Virus record (IMG/VR): IMGVR_UViG_3300020187_000226
Location: 1-23,376 of that record
Strand: one strand, 5' to 3'
From: a virus
DNA: 23,376 nt
Shown here: positions 8,782-17,613 of the stretch, piece by piece
Numbering within the stretch: position 1 is the stretch's first letter
Layout: each line of letters opens with the position of its first letter
Translations under genes and position numbers: made by a program
The notes under the pieces: generated by a model
Seen by the model: only the letters and a program-made list of their open reading frames with translations
Database searches by the model: none
What the model was told of the DNA's origin: nothing

Positions 8782-11700
8782 TTACCTAACATCAATTATT
8801 GGATTGTTTATATTTTGATACGGCAATGTCGGAACTATACCTGCGGGTGCAAGATGTTCAACTAAAGCTGTTTGCGCTCGTTGTAAGTCTTCTCTTGCTT
8901 GCATTGCCTCAGTTTTATTTACACCGGGTAAAAGTTCCCCATTTAAATTAGTAAATTTTTCATAAGTTTCTGCAGCAGTATCAACGTCTTTTTGAAGTTG
9001 AGTATTTATTTGCCCAAAAGTCATTAACGGTTTTTGCGATTTAGCATTTGCCGCCATGCGCGCAATATCTTTACGAGCTTGTAACGTCTGCTGTGCCATA
9101 TCCATATCAGCAAGTTTGCCAAGAATATTGAGTTCTTCAGCATCCTGTGCTTTTTGACCTTTCATATATGATCCAAAGGCACCCAGACCTGACTCACCTA
9201 TGGCACTAAGCAGGTTAGGATTACTGCTAGCCATAAGCCGCATACCCATCTCAGCTAGACCTAACCACTTATCTTGATCTGCCGACTTCTCACGTTCTGC
9301 TAAAATATCCAACAGCTTCTGCTCGTAGGACGATGGAGAGTCACTAGCACGGTTAGCCATAGGATTAATGGCAGCTATGCCTGTATCTTTTGCGGGTGTA
9401 ACTACATTTCCATTCTTAACAGTTTTGTCGATTAACGGTAGATTTTTTAAAATTTCTGCTGCGTCTTTGTCTATAACTGTATCAGTTTTAGGAGGCCCAT
9501 CATAACTAAACGGAAGCGTTGTATTAGCATCTCCAGCATCATTGGGCACCATAAAGTCGGTTGTAGATTTTGGAGGAATAGTTGTAGTCTCTTCTAAGTC
9601 AAAATCAAAATAGTTATCTCCACCACCAAGGGCTGCTGCTCCGAAGTTAGCCGCTGTTTTTCCAGTATTTAGAACTGCAGTCCCTACATTATCCGCAGCC
9701 GTAATAACTTGTCCCGAAGTTAACGCTCGTTCAGGTACAACAGATGGCTCAGGTATATATTCCGCTCCCGCAGCCCTTGCTAATACGCTTGTCATATCAC
9801 TTGCTTTTTTTATTGCAGAATCAGTTCTATCTAAAAGAGCCTCTTCTTGACGTTTGCGGGCTGTTTCAAATTTACGTAATCTATGTGCTTCTTTCTGATC
9901 ATCAGTTAAATTATCTACAAGTCCTACACCTTCTGCTGTAGCAACTCTGTTATCCATATCAAACGTATTAGGAAACGCCGAACCTGTGTATGCTTTAATT
10001 CCTGTTTTTGCATCTCGTGCTTGCTTAGAGATAAGTTCTTTATAAGATAAATCTGGATTATCTAATTGATTACGTGGAGCGGAAGGTACTAACCCTAGCC
10101 CTGTTTTTTGTAAAGTTGTATAGTCTAGAGACGAGCGCACGGGACTAGAAGCTGTATAAGCGTTTTCTCCTGCGGTTAATCCTTCGGCCCTTTCTGCATC
10201 CAATCTTGCTTCTGCGAGATCAAATCTTTCATCAGCATCAACGTCTTTTTCCTCCATTGCGCGTAACCGTTTACGCACTTCAACAGGACTTACAGGGTAA
10301 TTTTCATTAGCAGTAACTTTAGCAACGTCAGCAACGGCTTCAGCTTGCAGATCATCGGCTTTTAGTTTGTTTAATGCGTTAACTGTATCTTTTCCAAAAT
10401 ATCTTTCTGTAGCAAAATCACCACCAAAGCCACTTGCAGGTACTAGACCACCAATATTTTTATATAGTAAGTTAAAATCATCTTTTGCCGCTATAAGTTC
10501 TTTCTTTAATGTGTCTGTAAGTTCACCTGCCCCAAAGCGACCTACGCCTGCCTCTACATCATAATTATAGTCTCCAGTGCCACTTCGTTTTGCTATACGC
10601 GCGCGCTGAAGTCTTTTTTCTAAACTTTCAACTTTTTGCTCTGCATCTATAAATCGGTTATTTAACATTGTAAGCGTTGCAGCTTTTTCTTCTGGTGTTT
10701 TTAACTCATTTATGCGTTTTATAATTGTTTTTGCATCATAATTTTCATCATCTGTTGGGGCATCATCAGCAAGTGCTTGATACATAAACAGACCTTTAAG
10801 CGGATCAAACACTTCAGGTTTTTTAGTTTCTGGAGCCTTGTTAAACGCAAAAGGGTTTACACGATCTGTTGCAAATACTTCTAGTTGCGCGTTTGTAACT
10901 TCTTCAGATGGTTTTACTGCGGAGTCAATAGTAATAGGTTTAGGGTCTTGCGCGCCATCAGAAGTTGCATTAAACGGAGCTTTGCTAACGGCAAATGGAT
11001 TTGGTTTAGCCTCTCCTGTGGAAATGGTCTCTACTGCGTCTGACTCTAACGGAACACTAAACGCTTTGCGTGTGTCCGCCGCATCTTGTGCTATCTCCCC
11101 AGCCTCGGCTATGTCGGCTCGTTGCCGTGCAACCTCTTCTCGTCTTAACGTGTCGCTAAGAGTTTTTTGATTACGGGCCGTTTGTGACGGAGACAACTCA
11201 CCGCTATACGGATCATTGTTAGTTAGTGCTTCAACTATACTCGTGGAATAAGCCCCCCTGCCTTCAGGATACTTTGCACCAAGAATACCTCCGGGTTGCC
11301 CCTGTGCATTGTTAGGCGCTAGGCTTTCAAGAAACGCGGCCTCCGATCTTTTTGCATCAGAGTCTCTAATCCTTCGGACATTTTCAATACCCACCCCGTT
11401 TATAGACGCAAGGTTATCTTGTGTAGACGCTGTGGGAGAACTAATTTCAGCGGTAGCTGGAGGAATAGAAACAGGGGCTAAGTCAGGGGCTGCAGCACTA
11501 TCTGCTGCGCGTTGCTCCAACAAACGGTTGACCCTAGTGCCAATTAAAGCATCGCCCTCTCTCGCTAATGCAACAAGCGCAGAGTCGCGTTCGTTCATCA
11601 TAAGCTCTACGGACTTAACCTTATCCCCGCGCCGTGCCATAACTTCAGGAATGGCATTGTTTAACTCTTCCAACGTTTTGGCTGAGACTTTTACAAACTG

Positions 11701-12144
11701 CCCTTCACGAATACCTAACTCAGGTATATTAGTAAGGATAAACTGTTCACTTGGATCACCGCCCTCCTGCATCTTTAAAATACCACCACTAGCCATAGTA
11801 GCTACAGGCGCGACAGAAGCTATACCTGTGTTTTGATTTACGTTAGTCTTAGGGGCCATAGACTGTGCCATGCCACTAGCAACACCTTGAGGCATACCTG
11901 CCACATTAGTCTGTGGTGTAGGGGCTGGAGCCGTACCTGTTAGTTGTTGCAACACTGTGGGCTGGCCTAGCCCTTCTTGCCGTGTCTGCTCATCGCGCAT
12001 TTCTTTGCGGATATTTGCTTCTACTAAAAGCATAAAAGGCGGGGGACCAGAAGGATTAGGATTCTGCATACCCTGCATTATCTGTTGGTCACTCATACTT
12101 TTAACAGTATTTTCGTGAGCCTCATAGTTAGTGGCAATACCCAT
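8782..12144 (-). CDS. large internal virion / ejection-type protein, 1120 aa
   Basis: Probably a structural protein of the inner virion, like the large proteins that precede the giant polyvalent protein in marine podoviruses; no enzymatic motif is visible. The N-terminus (SDQQIMQGMQNPNPSGPPPF) and a following MASGGILKMQEGG stretch are of a kind I associate with such proteins. The middle is low-complexity Ala/Asp/Glu/Thr, with a short coiled coil (EQKVESLEKRLQRARIAKR) at about 491-510. The most ordered part is about 938-1037, including WLGLAEMGMRLMASSNPNLL, a Gly-rich turn and a long Ala/Gln/Lys helix. The ATG lies 2 nt after the stop of the 353-aa gene, with a G-rich stretch upstream. It ends 12 nt before the giant gene. 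The function is inferred from neighbours. Confidence 0.72.
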   Translation of the reverse strand: MGIATNYEAHENTVKSMSDQQIMQGMQNPNPSGPPPFMLLVEANIRKEMRDEQTRQEGLGQPTVLQQLTGTAPAPTPQTNVAGMPQGVASGMAQSMAPKTNVNQNTGIASVAPVATMASGGILKMQEGGDPSEQFILTNIPELGIREGQFVKVSAKTLEELNNAIPEVMARRGDKVKSVELMMNERDSALVALAREGDALIGTRVNRLLEQRAADSAAAPDLAPVSIPPATAEISSPTASTQDNLASINGVGIENVRRIRDSDAKRSEAAFLESLAPNNAQGQPGGILGAKYPEGRGAYSTSIVEALTNNDPYSGELSPSQTARNQKTLSDTLRREEVARQRADIAEAGEIAQDAADTRKAFSVPLESDAVETISTGEAKPNPFAVSKAPFNATSDGAQDPKPITIDSAVKPSEEVTNAQLEVFATDRVNPFAFNKAPETKKPEVFDPLKGLFMYQALADDAPTDDENYDAKTIIKRINELKTPEEKAATLTMLNNRFIDAEQKVESLEKRLQRARIAKRSGTGDYNYDVEAGVGRFGAGELTDTLKKELIAAKDDFNLLYKNIGGLVPASGFGGDFATERYFGKDTVNALNKLKADDLQAEAVADVAKVTANENYPVSPVEVRKRLRAMEEKDVDADERFDLAEARLDAERAEGLTAGENAYTASSPVRSSLDYTTLQKTGLGLVPSAPRNQLDNPDLSYKELISKQARDAKTGIKAYTGSAFPNTFDMDNRVATAEGVGLVDNLTDDQKEAHRLRKFETARKRQEEALLDRTDSAIKKASDMTSVLARAAGAEYIPEPSVVPERALTSGQVITAADNVGTAVLNTGKTAANFGAAALGGGDNYFDFDLEETTTIPPKSTTDFMVPNDAGDANTTLPFSYDGPPKTDTVIDKDAAEILKNLPLIDKTVKNGNVVTPAKDTGIAAINPMANRASDSPSSYEQKLLDILAEREKSADQDKWLGLAEMGMRLMASSNPNLLSAIGESGLGAFGSYMKGQKAQDAEELNILGKLADMDMAQQTLQARKDIARMAANAKSQKPLMTFGQINTQLQKDVDTAAETYEKFTNLNGELLPGVNKTEAMQAREDLQRAQTALVEHLAPAGIVPTLPYQNINNPIIDVR

Positions 12145-12146
12145 AA

Positions 12147-13208
12147 TTAACCCCCATAGGCTTTATAGAGAGATAGTCCCGTAAGACCTGCACCCGCTAA
12201 CTGTTGCATAGTTCCCGGTTCTCGCACGGGGGTAGTAGACGTACCCTGATACGTATTTGTACCCGTAGCAGCAATCGGCATACCCGATAAGATACCCGTC
12301 ATGTTACCAATTTGTTCTGCGGTGTAGCCTTTTTTAGCTAAGAACTCATTGTAGTCTAAGTCAAGTTGTTGCTGGTCTCTGCCTTCTGCAGCAGCGCCGA
12401 TACCTTCTAGTAGCTGTAGGTTTTGTATGTCGGTTTGACGATCTAACTCACCCAAAGCCACCGAATCTTTAGCAAGCCCTGATCCTACACCTAGTGCAGC
12501 AAGTCCTTGTTTAGCAGCAAACTGATCTGCGTCCTCCGTAGACTTCTCAAACCGTGCAAGCTCTGCGGCACGGGCCTTGTCAACATCCATGTCTGCTTTA
12601 CGAGCGGCAGTAAACTGTGTGGTTGCATCTTTGTAAGCGTCACGCAGTCCTTTATCTTGAATCATGCCCATACGGTTCATCATAGCATCTTCAGCTAAAA
12701 AGTTACGTACCGCGCCGCGTGATCCACCAAATGCACCTGCTTGTACTGCTTGTGCATTTCTAGCGCCTTGAGTTCGTTGAAAGTCACGCATGGCTTCGGC
12801 TTTTTGCCGATCTACAACATTTTGTGTGTAGGGATTCATGTACTGCCCTACATTAGCGCCCGTAAATTTAGCAGCATCATTATAGTCATATTCACTAAAC
12901 GTATTAGGGTTGTAATCACCTAACGTCTCTGCGGTAGCCATACCGTCTGTCATATAATCTTGTGCGCCAGAAAGACCTGTTATTCCCACCTCTCGGTTAG
13001 CAAGGTCACGCGTACCCGATATGGCATCAAGCGTATCTTGGCTTTGCCCTGCAAGCCGATCACCCGTGTAGGCTTCATATGGCTTACCGTACTCGGCTTC
13101 GGCTTTAGCTAAGTTACGTTCAAAGTAAGGTTTGGCCCATGCGGGTAAGTCCGCAACAGAAGAACCCGCTTGAGTAGTTGTGCTGTTGTATGTTGTACTA
13201 CCGCCCAT
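12147..13208 (-). CDS. virion-associated protein, 353 aa (tail/ejection module)
   Basis: A conserved-looking marine phage virion protein of unknown exact role. It starts with a Ser/Thr-rich stretch, then LPAWAKPYFERNLAKAEAEY and YTGDRLAG. A central part reads YMNPYTQNVVDRQKAEAMRD and AGAFGGSRGAV, followed by helical repeats and a short Gly-rich tail (AGLTGLSLYKAYGG). An upstream ATG at 13253 would overlap the preceding gene by 56 nt and lacks a good ribosome site. The ATG at 13208 has GGAG 7 nt upstream and overlaps the preceding stop by only 11 nt, so I take it. It sits between the GNAT-like and 1120-aa genes, which suggests the same internal-protein assembly. No catalytic motif is seen. Confidence 0.75.
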   Translation of the reverse strand: MGGSTTYNSTTTQAGSSVADLPAWAKPYFERNLAKAEAEYGKPYEAYTGDRLAGQSQDTLDAISGTRDLANREVGITGLSGAQDYMTDGMATAETLGDYNPNTFSEYDYNDAAKFTGANVGQYMNPYTQNVVDRQKAEAMRDFQRTQGARNAQAVQAGAFGGSRGAVRNFLAEDAMMNRMGMIQDKGLRDAYKDATTQFTAARKADMDVDKARAAELARFEKSTEDADQFAAKQGLAALGVGSGLAKDSVALGELDRQTDIQNLQLLEGIGAAAEGRDQQQLDLDYNEFLAKKGYTAEQIGNMTGILSGMPIAATGTNTYQGTSTTPVREPGTMQQLAGAGLTGLSLYKAYGG

Positions 13209-13647
13209 CGGATAACTCCATTTTGTAAGCAATGTATTCTGGCTTCCAGCCATACTTTTTTAGGCATCGCCCCCATGCCTTACGTCCGTAACCTTCTATA
13301 TGGTCACAGTTATTATCTTCTGCACATTTACGTAGTGTAGACTGAGACAAAGCTAATACCTCTACCATGTTACCACCGCCAACCCAATCAACTGCTAGCC
13401 CACGTTTATTAGGGTATTCTAGTATGCGAGTTGTAAGTGCAGTCACAATAACATCATCCTTAACAATAATCCATAACGTATAAAAACCACGTTTTATATC
13501 ATCATAAACGCTTTGAGTAGTGAACTTGTCGTTTGTAGTCCGCACCGCACGATCCATAAACTCCTCAACTTGAGGCCACACCGTATCTAGGTACTCAACA
13601 GGTACAGGTGTTATGACAGGGTTGTTTTCTACAATTACGTCTTTCAT
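13198..13647 (-). CDS. GNAT-fold acetyltransferase-like protein, 149 aa
   Basis: The pattern is that of GNAT acetyltransferase-like proteins that occur among virion genes of marine T7-like phages. After an N-terminal helix (VWPQVEEFMDRAV) come beta strands FYTLWIIVKDDVIVTALTTRI. A VDWVGGGN turn follows, then a helix (LSQSTLRKCAEDNNCDHIEG) and a C-terminal YGRKAWGRCLKKYGWKPEYI segment typical of this subgroup. The classical acetyl-CoA loop (Q/RxxGxG/A) is not evident, so it may be a structural or degenerate member. The ATG at 13647 overlaps the stop of the 457-aa gene by 4 nt (ATGA), and its own end overlaps the next gene by 11 nt. Fold call moderate; substrate unknown. Confidence 0.65.
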   Translation of the reverse strand: MKDVIVENNPVITPVPVEYLDTVWPQVEEFMDRAVRTTNDKFTTQSVYDDIKRGFYTLWIIVKDDVIVTALTTRILEYPNKRGLAVDWVGGGNMVEVLALSQSTLRKCAEDNNCDHIEGYGRKAWGRCLKKYGWKPEYIAYKMELSDGR

Positions 13648-15017
13648 GCGGTCATCATCTTATTAAGTTCTTTAGCTGCATTAGAACCCGCATCATTTAC
13701 TTTATCTACGTTTACCCCTGCATCTTTTAGTGCTTCGTAAGCATCTTTACGCAACACAAACTCACCTTCTGCTAGCAATACATCTTGTTCAGAATTGCCT
13801 TCTTTGAGTTTAGCGGGTACTTTATCGTCTGTGCCTGATCCATCACCATTGCCACGCACTACCCCGTTTTTCCCCATTGCAAACCGTGCGCGAGTTTCAT
13901 CGGCTTCACCAGTGCGTACACTATTTACCAAGTCTCTTAACGCACCTTCTCCGTACTGCTGCACGTATTGAGCAAGAATAATAGCAGCTCTAGTCTCGTC
14001 TAACTCACCACGTATAGCTTTTTCAGCATCGTTAATCAGGTCTTTCTCATTACCGCCTAGCGCCGACTCAACCTCACCACCTTTTGCCATGCCTAATATA
14101 GACTTTTGATATTCGGCAATCTGATCATATGTAGGGTTAATAATGTACTTAGAAGACATAGGGTCATTAGGATCATAGTTGGGATCGGGTATAGGCATAA
14201 ACGCACCCGATGCAGCGGCTTCGGACATAGCACTTATAGCGGGTAAACCACCAGTAGGCACGGTAGCCTGTGTACCTACAGGACGTACCGCAGCAACGCC
14301 ACCCTCACCACCAGCAGCGGCAGCTTGGTCTTCTATTAACTTAGAATTACCCGTTTCAGGATTAATTTCGTAAGTATTACCAAACATATTCATTTTAAAT
14401 TGTTTAGAGGTATCCCCGTCTTTAAAAAACGCGCCTTCTATGCGTCCTTTGCCTTCTCGTATCTGTTTAAGTTGATCTTCAGTAAATGATCTACCTTCTT
14501 TCCCCAAACGTCCAAAGTCGCGGCTAAATTCTTGCGCTGCTGCTTTCTTTCTAAATTCAGAATCAGCTTTAAGAGTACGGTCTATTGGAAATGCAGGGTT
14601 TTTCTGATTGTATCTATTACGGCTACCTGCCGCTATAGTACCCGCCATAATTGCGCCGGGAAGCCCTCCTGCTATAAGTCCTAGATTAGCCATAGTTGAA
14701 GGTCTGCGAGTTATAGCGCCAAGACCGTTAGAAAGACCACCTCTATCACTTGTAGCGTTAGAGCCTAACGGCGTAGTGCCTGCATTGCCTTGATTTAAGT
14801 TGTAACTGTAGGCATCTGTATTGCTAGAGTCGGCTCTTCCAAGAGGACCGTATTTAGAGTCTGATCCAAACTGATCCTTACTAACAGGGTTGTTAGTTGT
14901 ATTGTCATATAGAGTACCCCCACGATACTCGTAGTTATCGTCTTTTGTGGTTACGTTTGCTAGGCTTTCTTGAAAGCTATTACCGCCGCCGAATGTGCTA
15001 GACCAAAAACCTGCCAT
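13644..15017 (-). CDS. virion-associated protein with C-terminal 'GEFVLRKDA' motif, 457 aa
   Basis: No function recognised. The N-terminal 100 residues are Gly/Ser/Asn-rich and probably flexible. Residues 109-131 form a hydrophobic Gly/Ala segment (NLGLIAGGLPGAIMAG) that could cross or insert in a membrane. A basic stretch and a Pro/Gly linker follow. The C-terminus contains MAKGGEVES and then GTDDKVPAKLKEG, LLAEGEFVLRKDAYEALKDAG, a motif recurrent in marine-phage virion proteins (recollection). The ATG at 15017 has AAGGA 9 nt upstream, and it starts 13 nt after the 83-aa gene. It lies between tail-hub and internal proteins, so a role in the head-tail or ejection apparatus is likely but not shown. 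Confidence 0.7.
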   Translation of the reverse strand: MAGFWSSTFGGGNSFQESLANVTTKDDNYEYRGGTLYDNTTNNPVSKDQFGSDSKYGPLGRADSSNTDAYSYNLNQGNAGTTPLGSNATSDRGGLSNGLGAITRRPSTMANLGLIAGGLPGAIMAGTIAAGSRNRYNQKNPAFPIDRTLKADSEFRKKAAAQEFSRDFGRLGKEGRSFTEDQLKQIREGKGRIEGAFFKDGDTSKQFKMNMFGNTYEINPETGNSKLIEDQAAAAGGEGGVAAVRPVGTQATVPTGGLPAISAMSEAAASGAFMPIPDPNYDPNDPMSSKYIINPTYDQIAEYQKSILGMAKGGEVESALGGNEKDLINDAEKAIRGELDETRAAIILAQYVQQYGEGALRDLVNSVRTGEADETRARFAMGKNGVVRGNGDGSGTDDKVPAKLKEGNSEQDVLLAEGEFVLRKDAYEALKDAGVNVDKVNDAGSNAAKELNKMMTA

Positions 15018-15030
15018 TAGAAAATATCCT

Positions 15031-15282
15031 TCATACTACTATCCTCAGTTCGCCACCAGCAGTCTTGTAGATACTGTTAACGGCTAGTCCGCCAGATACT
15101 GCTGCTGTGTTATTAGCAAACACAGGAAGATTAGTCATCACTAGAGTTGTACCCCGTATAGGGCCGGGATTGTTTGTCTGTTGGGCAAACAACGAAAAGT
15201 TACGTACAACTTGTGTAAAGTACGATGGAGAGTATTCCGGTGGAGCATCCCCAAAATAAGGTATGGGTACTTCAGTAGTCAT
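15031..15282 (-). CDS. small conserved tail-module protein, 83 aa
   Basis: No known function. It has an N-terminal DAPPEYSPSYFTQVVRNFSLF segment followed by NPGPIRGTTLVMTNLP, and ends with beta-like SIYKTAGGELRIVV. This is a layout I associate with small proteins that accompany the tail-hub gene in marine podoviruses. Its ATG shares one base with the stop of the 620-aa gene (TAATG), and a GGGAG motif inside that gene's last codons lies 6 nt upstream. It is therefore almost certainly translated by coupling and works with the upstream product. No membrane segment or signal peptide is present. Confidence 0.7.
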   Translation of the reverse strand: MTTEVPIPYFGDAPPEYSPSYFTQVVRNFSLFAQQTNNPGPIRGTTLVMTNLPVFANNTAAVSGGLAVNSIYKTAGGELRIVV

Positions 15283-17144
15283 TATCGTCTCCCATCTGGA
15301 CGCACATCTATTCTAGGGGTGCCGAGTCTCCACGATACACCAGACATGCCAGATATAGAGCTTAGTTTAATTGCTACAGACCTACCTCTAATACGTATAT
15401 CTACTTCTTCAGTAAATGTACCTACAGCTATGGGCTGTCCTGTTATGGTGTTATCCTCAGTACCAAAAGCACTGCCACCGGGATTGTTCCTCGCAGATAT
15501 GCTAAGTTCAGCAGATGCTGTAGCGCCACTTGCAGAGTTCCTAAAAGATATATCCGGTAGTATTCTACGCCCAAACATAAATTGATTACCATCCCCTAAC
15601 TCAATTGGGCTAGACTCAATAAATGCTCCTATATCAGACACAGGGTCTGTGCTACCATCATCATTACCAAATTCATGCGTATACAAATACCCGTCTGTAC
15701 TAGCAGCAATAGGTAATCCGCTGTTGGTATTATCCGTCCACGCAGTTCTGGGTAACGAACCGTAATACCATATGTTTTCGGTATAGTTAAAAATAACATA
15801 TTTATCATTATTGGCAGAGTTTTTAGATGGGTAGAACCACCAGACTTCTGAAAACGCAGAGTTGCTAGAAGCCATAACTTTAGCAGACTGAGTTAGGTTA
15901 ATATCATTAAAAACGTATTCTTTTACCGCACAAGGTATCTCTGTTATATTACCATTATAGATATAGAACTGCCCTTTACCCATCCAATAAACAGAATCAC
16001 CTACTGCTACAGCAGCGTTTTGCCCTGCAATAGATATGTTTGTAGATATCTCGGACAATCCGTAGGTAAACGGAGCGCCTACGTACTGCATGGCGTGTGC
16101 AGATACGTCTGTGAGCACAAGAATTTGTTGTTTAGTTTGAACTGCTGCAACAATACTACTGCCTGTACTAAGCTGTAACTCACCTGCCGTAGTAGTATCT
16201 AAGGTACGCCATTCTGTAGCTGATTCTTGATTAGAAAACCGTATAGTTAATGGGTTCTGTACCCCCGGATCGCTTTCTGGATCACACCCAAAAGCTATTA
16301 AATGTCTATCTTTCTCGGACACTAGAATTATATTAGTCACTGTAGGTACAGATTGGGCGTTAGGTAACGTAGACAGTTCAACAGCGCGATTAAGTACACC
16401 ACCAGATAAATCCCAGTAATATATACCACCTCCGCGAAGGGCTATAACAAGGTCTTCTCCAAAGTTGTCCTGCGACCATATGCGTAACGCTGCACCCGCA
16501 ATCTGTACATTTGCTTCGGACCCCCAACCTAGACGAGACCATGCCCCCGCGCCCCAACCACCGCCAAGTACAACAGTGTCTAGCCCTACGTTTATTTGGT
16601 ATGCGCCTTTAGCATTAACCCCACCATTACCAGTATCACTAGCATTTGCGGTCACAGCCGAGGTAATTTCATACGCGGAAGCACTAACATACCCAGTAAT
16701 TTGATACTCTTTGTTAAGTACATCAGCCGTTATTGCACCTCCTAAACTAGCTGCCCCCGAAAAAGTAACAAAGTCATTTAGTAACGCGCCATGCCCTATA
16801 TCATTTACACGTATAACGTCGGAGCCATCTGTGGCTGTGAACGTAACGGGCCTGTTGCTGGCCCTAATAGGAGTAATATCTTCGGGAAAGTTACCTGCTA
16901 GTACGTAAAATTTTAAGTTTGTACCCGCGCCTATAAACGATGTTCCTGATAGATTGCTCCAATTATGTAGTGATCTACACGTCCCTAAAATTGTGGTGTT
17001 AGTTAATCTGACCCACCCCCCAATAGTTTCAGGAAAGCCCATACGAAACCTAATGCGGTTACTATCAAACCAGCCGCCATTATTACTGTACCGCGTAATA
17101 TCACGCACAATGCCCGGTTTGAACTGCAGTTTTGTATAGGCCAT
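15282..17144 (-). CDS. tail hub/nozzle-type structural protein (P22 gp10 / T7 gp12-like), 620 aa
   Basis: Likely a component of the short tail below the portal/adaptor. The N-terminus has the marine-phage hallmark GGWFDSNRIRFRMGFPETIGGW split over residues 23-44. An inserted beta domain at about 97-170 (TATDGSDVIRVNDIGHGALL, then VLNKEYQITGYVSAS) follows, and after it a beta-strand-rich body of propeller type. The stretch AHAMQYVGAPFTYGLSEIST, followed by VGDSVYWMGKGQFYIYNG, recalls the corresponding part of T7 gp12. The C-terminal about 110 residues are a beta domain ending VDIRIRGRSVAIKL. The ATG at 17144 has AGGAG 8 nt upstream, overlapping the endolysin stop. The functional call rests on layout and motif resemblance rather than a search. 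Confidence 0.68.
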   Translation of the reverse strand: MAYTKLQFKPGIVRDITRYSNNGGWFDSNRIRFRMGFPETIGGWVRLTNTTILGTCRSLHNWSNLSGTSFIGAGTNLKFYVLAGNFPEDITPIRASNRPVTFTATDGSDVIRVNDIGHGALLNDFVTFSGAASLGGAITADVLNKEYQITGYVSASAYEITSAVTANASDTGNGGVNAKGAYQINVGLDTVVLGGGWGAGAWSRLGWGSEANVQIAGAALRIWSQDNFGEDLVIALRGGGIYYWDLSGGVLNRAVELSTLPNAQSVPTVTNIILVSEKDRHLIAFGCDPESDPGVQNPLTIRFSNQESATEWRTLDTTTAGELQLSTGSSIVAAVQTKQQILVLTDVSAHAMQYVGAPFTYGLSEISTNISIAGQNAAVAVGDSVYWMGKGQFYIYNGNITEIPCAVKEYVFNDINLTQSAKVMASSNSAFSEVWWFYPSKNSANNDKYVIFNYTENIWYYGSLPRTAWTDNTNSGLPIAASTDGYLYTHEFGNDDGSTDPVSDIGAFIESSPIELGDGNQFMFGRRILPDISFRNSASGATASAELSISARNNPGGSAFGTEDNTITGQPIAVGTFTEEVDIRIRGRSVAIKLSSISGMSGVSWRLGTPRIDVRPDGRR

Positions 17145-17155
17145 AGATAACTCTC

Positions 17156-17611
17156 CTAAAGCATTAGTTCAAAGTGCGGTGCATCAATGAACGGCCTACG
17201 CGCCTGTGATCTACGTGTGTCTATGTACGAACACATAGCATGTTCTGCTGTGCCGTCATAAGCGCCTAAATCGTCGATAGTCCATGCAGCGCCCCACCGT
17301 AACTTAACACCTGCAGCCTCTGCGCCTTCTTTCATGGCATCGGCAATCTCATCGTACAGGTTAAGCTCCCACCGACCCCCACCGTTGCAGTAGGCCATTA
17401 GGTCTACAGCGTTACCGTCAATGTGTTTTGATTTCATGGTCTGCGATGCGCCCTTTGCTACTAAGGCACGTTGCTCGTCTATTGTTCGCAGTCCGCAGAT
17501 TACCGAGAAGTCTTGTTTGGTAACACCTATGGCGTACTTCACGACAGTTACCAGACTTTCGTCTACACCTTCTAGCCTTGACAGACTTCGTTTTCCTAAC
17601 TTGTAGCCCAT
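17156..17611 (-). CDS. M15-family zinc peptidase endolysin, 151 aa
   Basis: An endolysin that should cut the peptide stem of peptidoglycan (L-alanoyl-D-glutamate / D,D-carboxypeptidase type). The zinc site is visible: SKHIDGNAVD gives H63 and D70, and DAPHFEL near the C-terminus gives H146, with D143 in the DxxH spacing used by T5-type endolysins for the catalytic acid. CGLRT at 39-43 and LRWGAAW at 104-110 also fit M15. A stretch of about 30 residues between RWGAAW and DAPHF (TIDDLGAYDG to RRSQARRP) is longer than in the compact T5 enzyme. There is no signal peptide, so export should depend on a holin. The ATG is 2 nt after the stop of the three-TM holin candidate, with GGGGAAG upstream. Confidence 0.92.
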   Translation of the reverse strand: MGYKLGKRSLSRLEGVDESLVTVVKYAIGVTKQDFSVICGLRTIDEQRALVAKGASQTMKSKHIDGNAVDLMAYCNGGGRWELNLYDEIADAMKEGAEAAGVKLRWGAAWTIDDLGAYDGTAEHAMCSYIDTRRSQARRPFIDAPHFELML

Positions 17612-17613
17612 AA

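Noticed and set aside
2243-8865. Plus-strand open frames opposite the giant gene (for example near 2243-2599, 6338-6889, 7043-7516)
   Set aside because: They lie fully antisense to a long, motif-bearing coding frame, have low-complexity Ser/Ala/Thr translations and no operon context. The 7043-7516 frame arises from the 24-bp repeat.
7200-10800. Apparent AT-richer stretch across the giant gene's 5' end and the 1120-aa gene, suggestive of mosaic origin
   Set aside because: Hand counts of single 60-nt lines range from about 33 to 57% GC both inside and outside; without a sliding-window calculation the contrast is not reliable.
13209-13253. Upstream ATG (13253) for the 353-aa virion gene
   Set aside because: It would overlap the GNAT-like gene by 56 nt and lacks a good ribosome site; the ATG at 13208 has GGAG 7 nt upstream.
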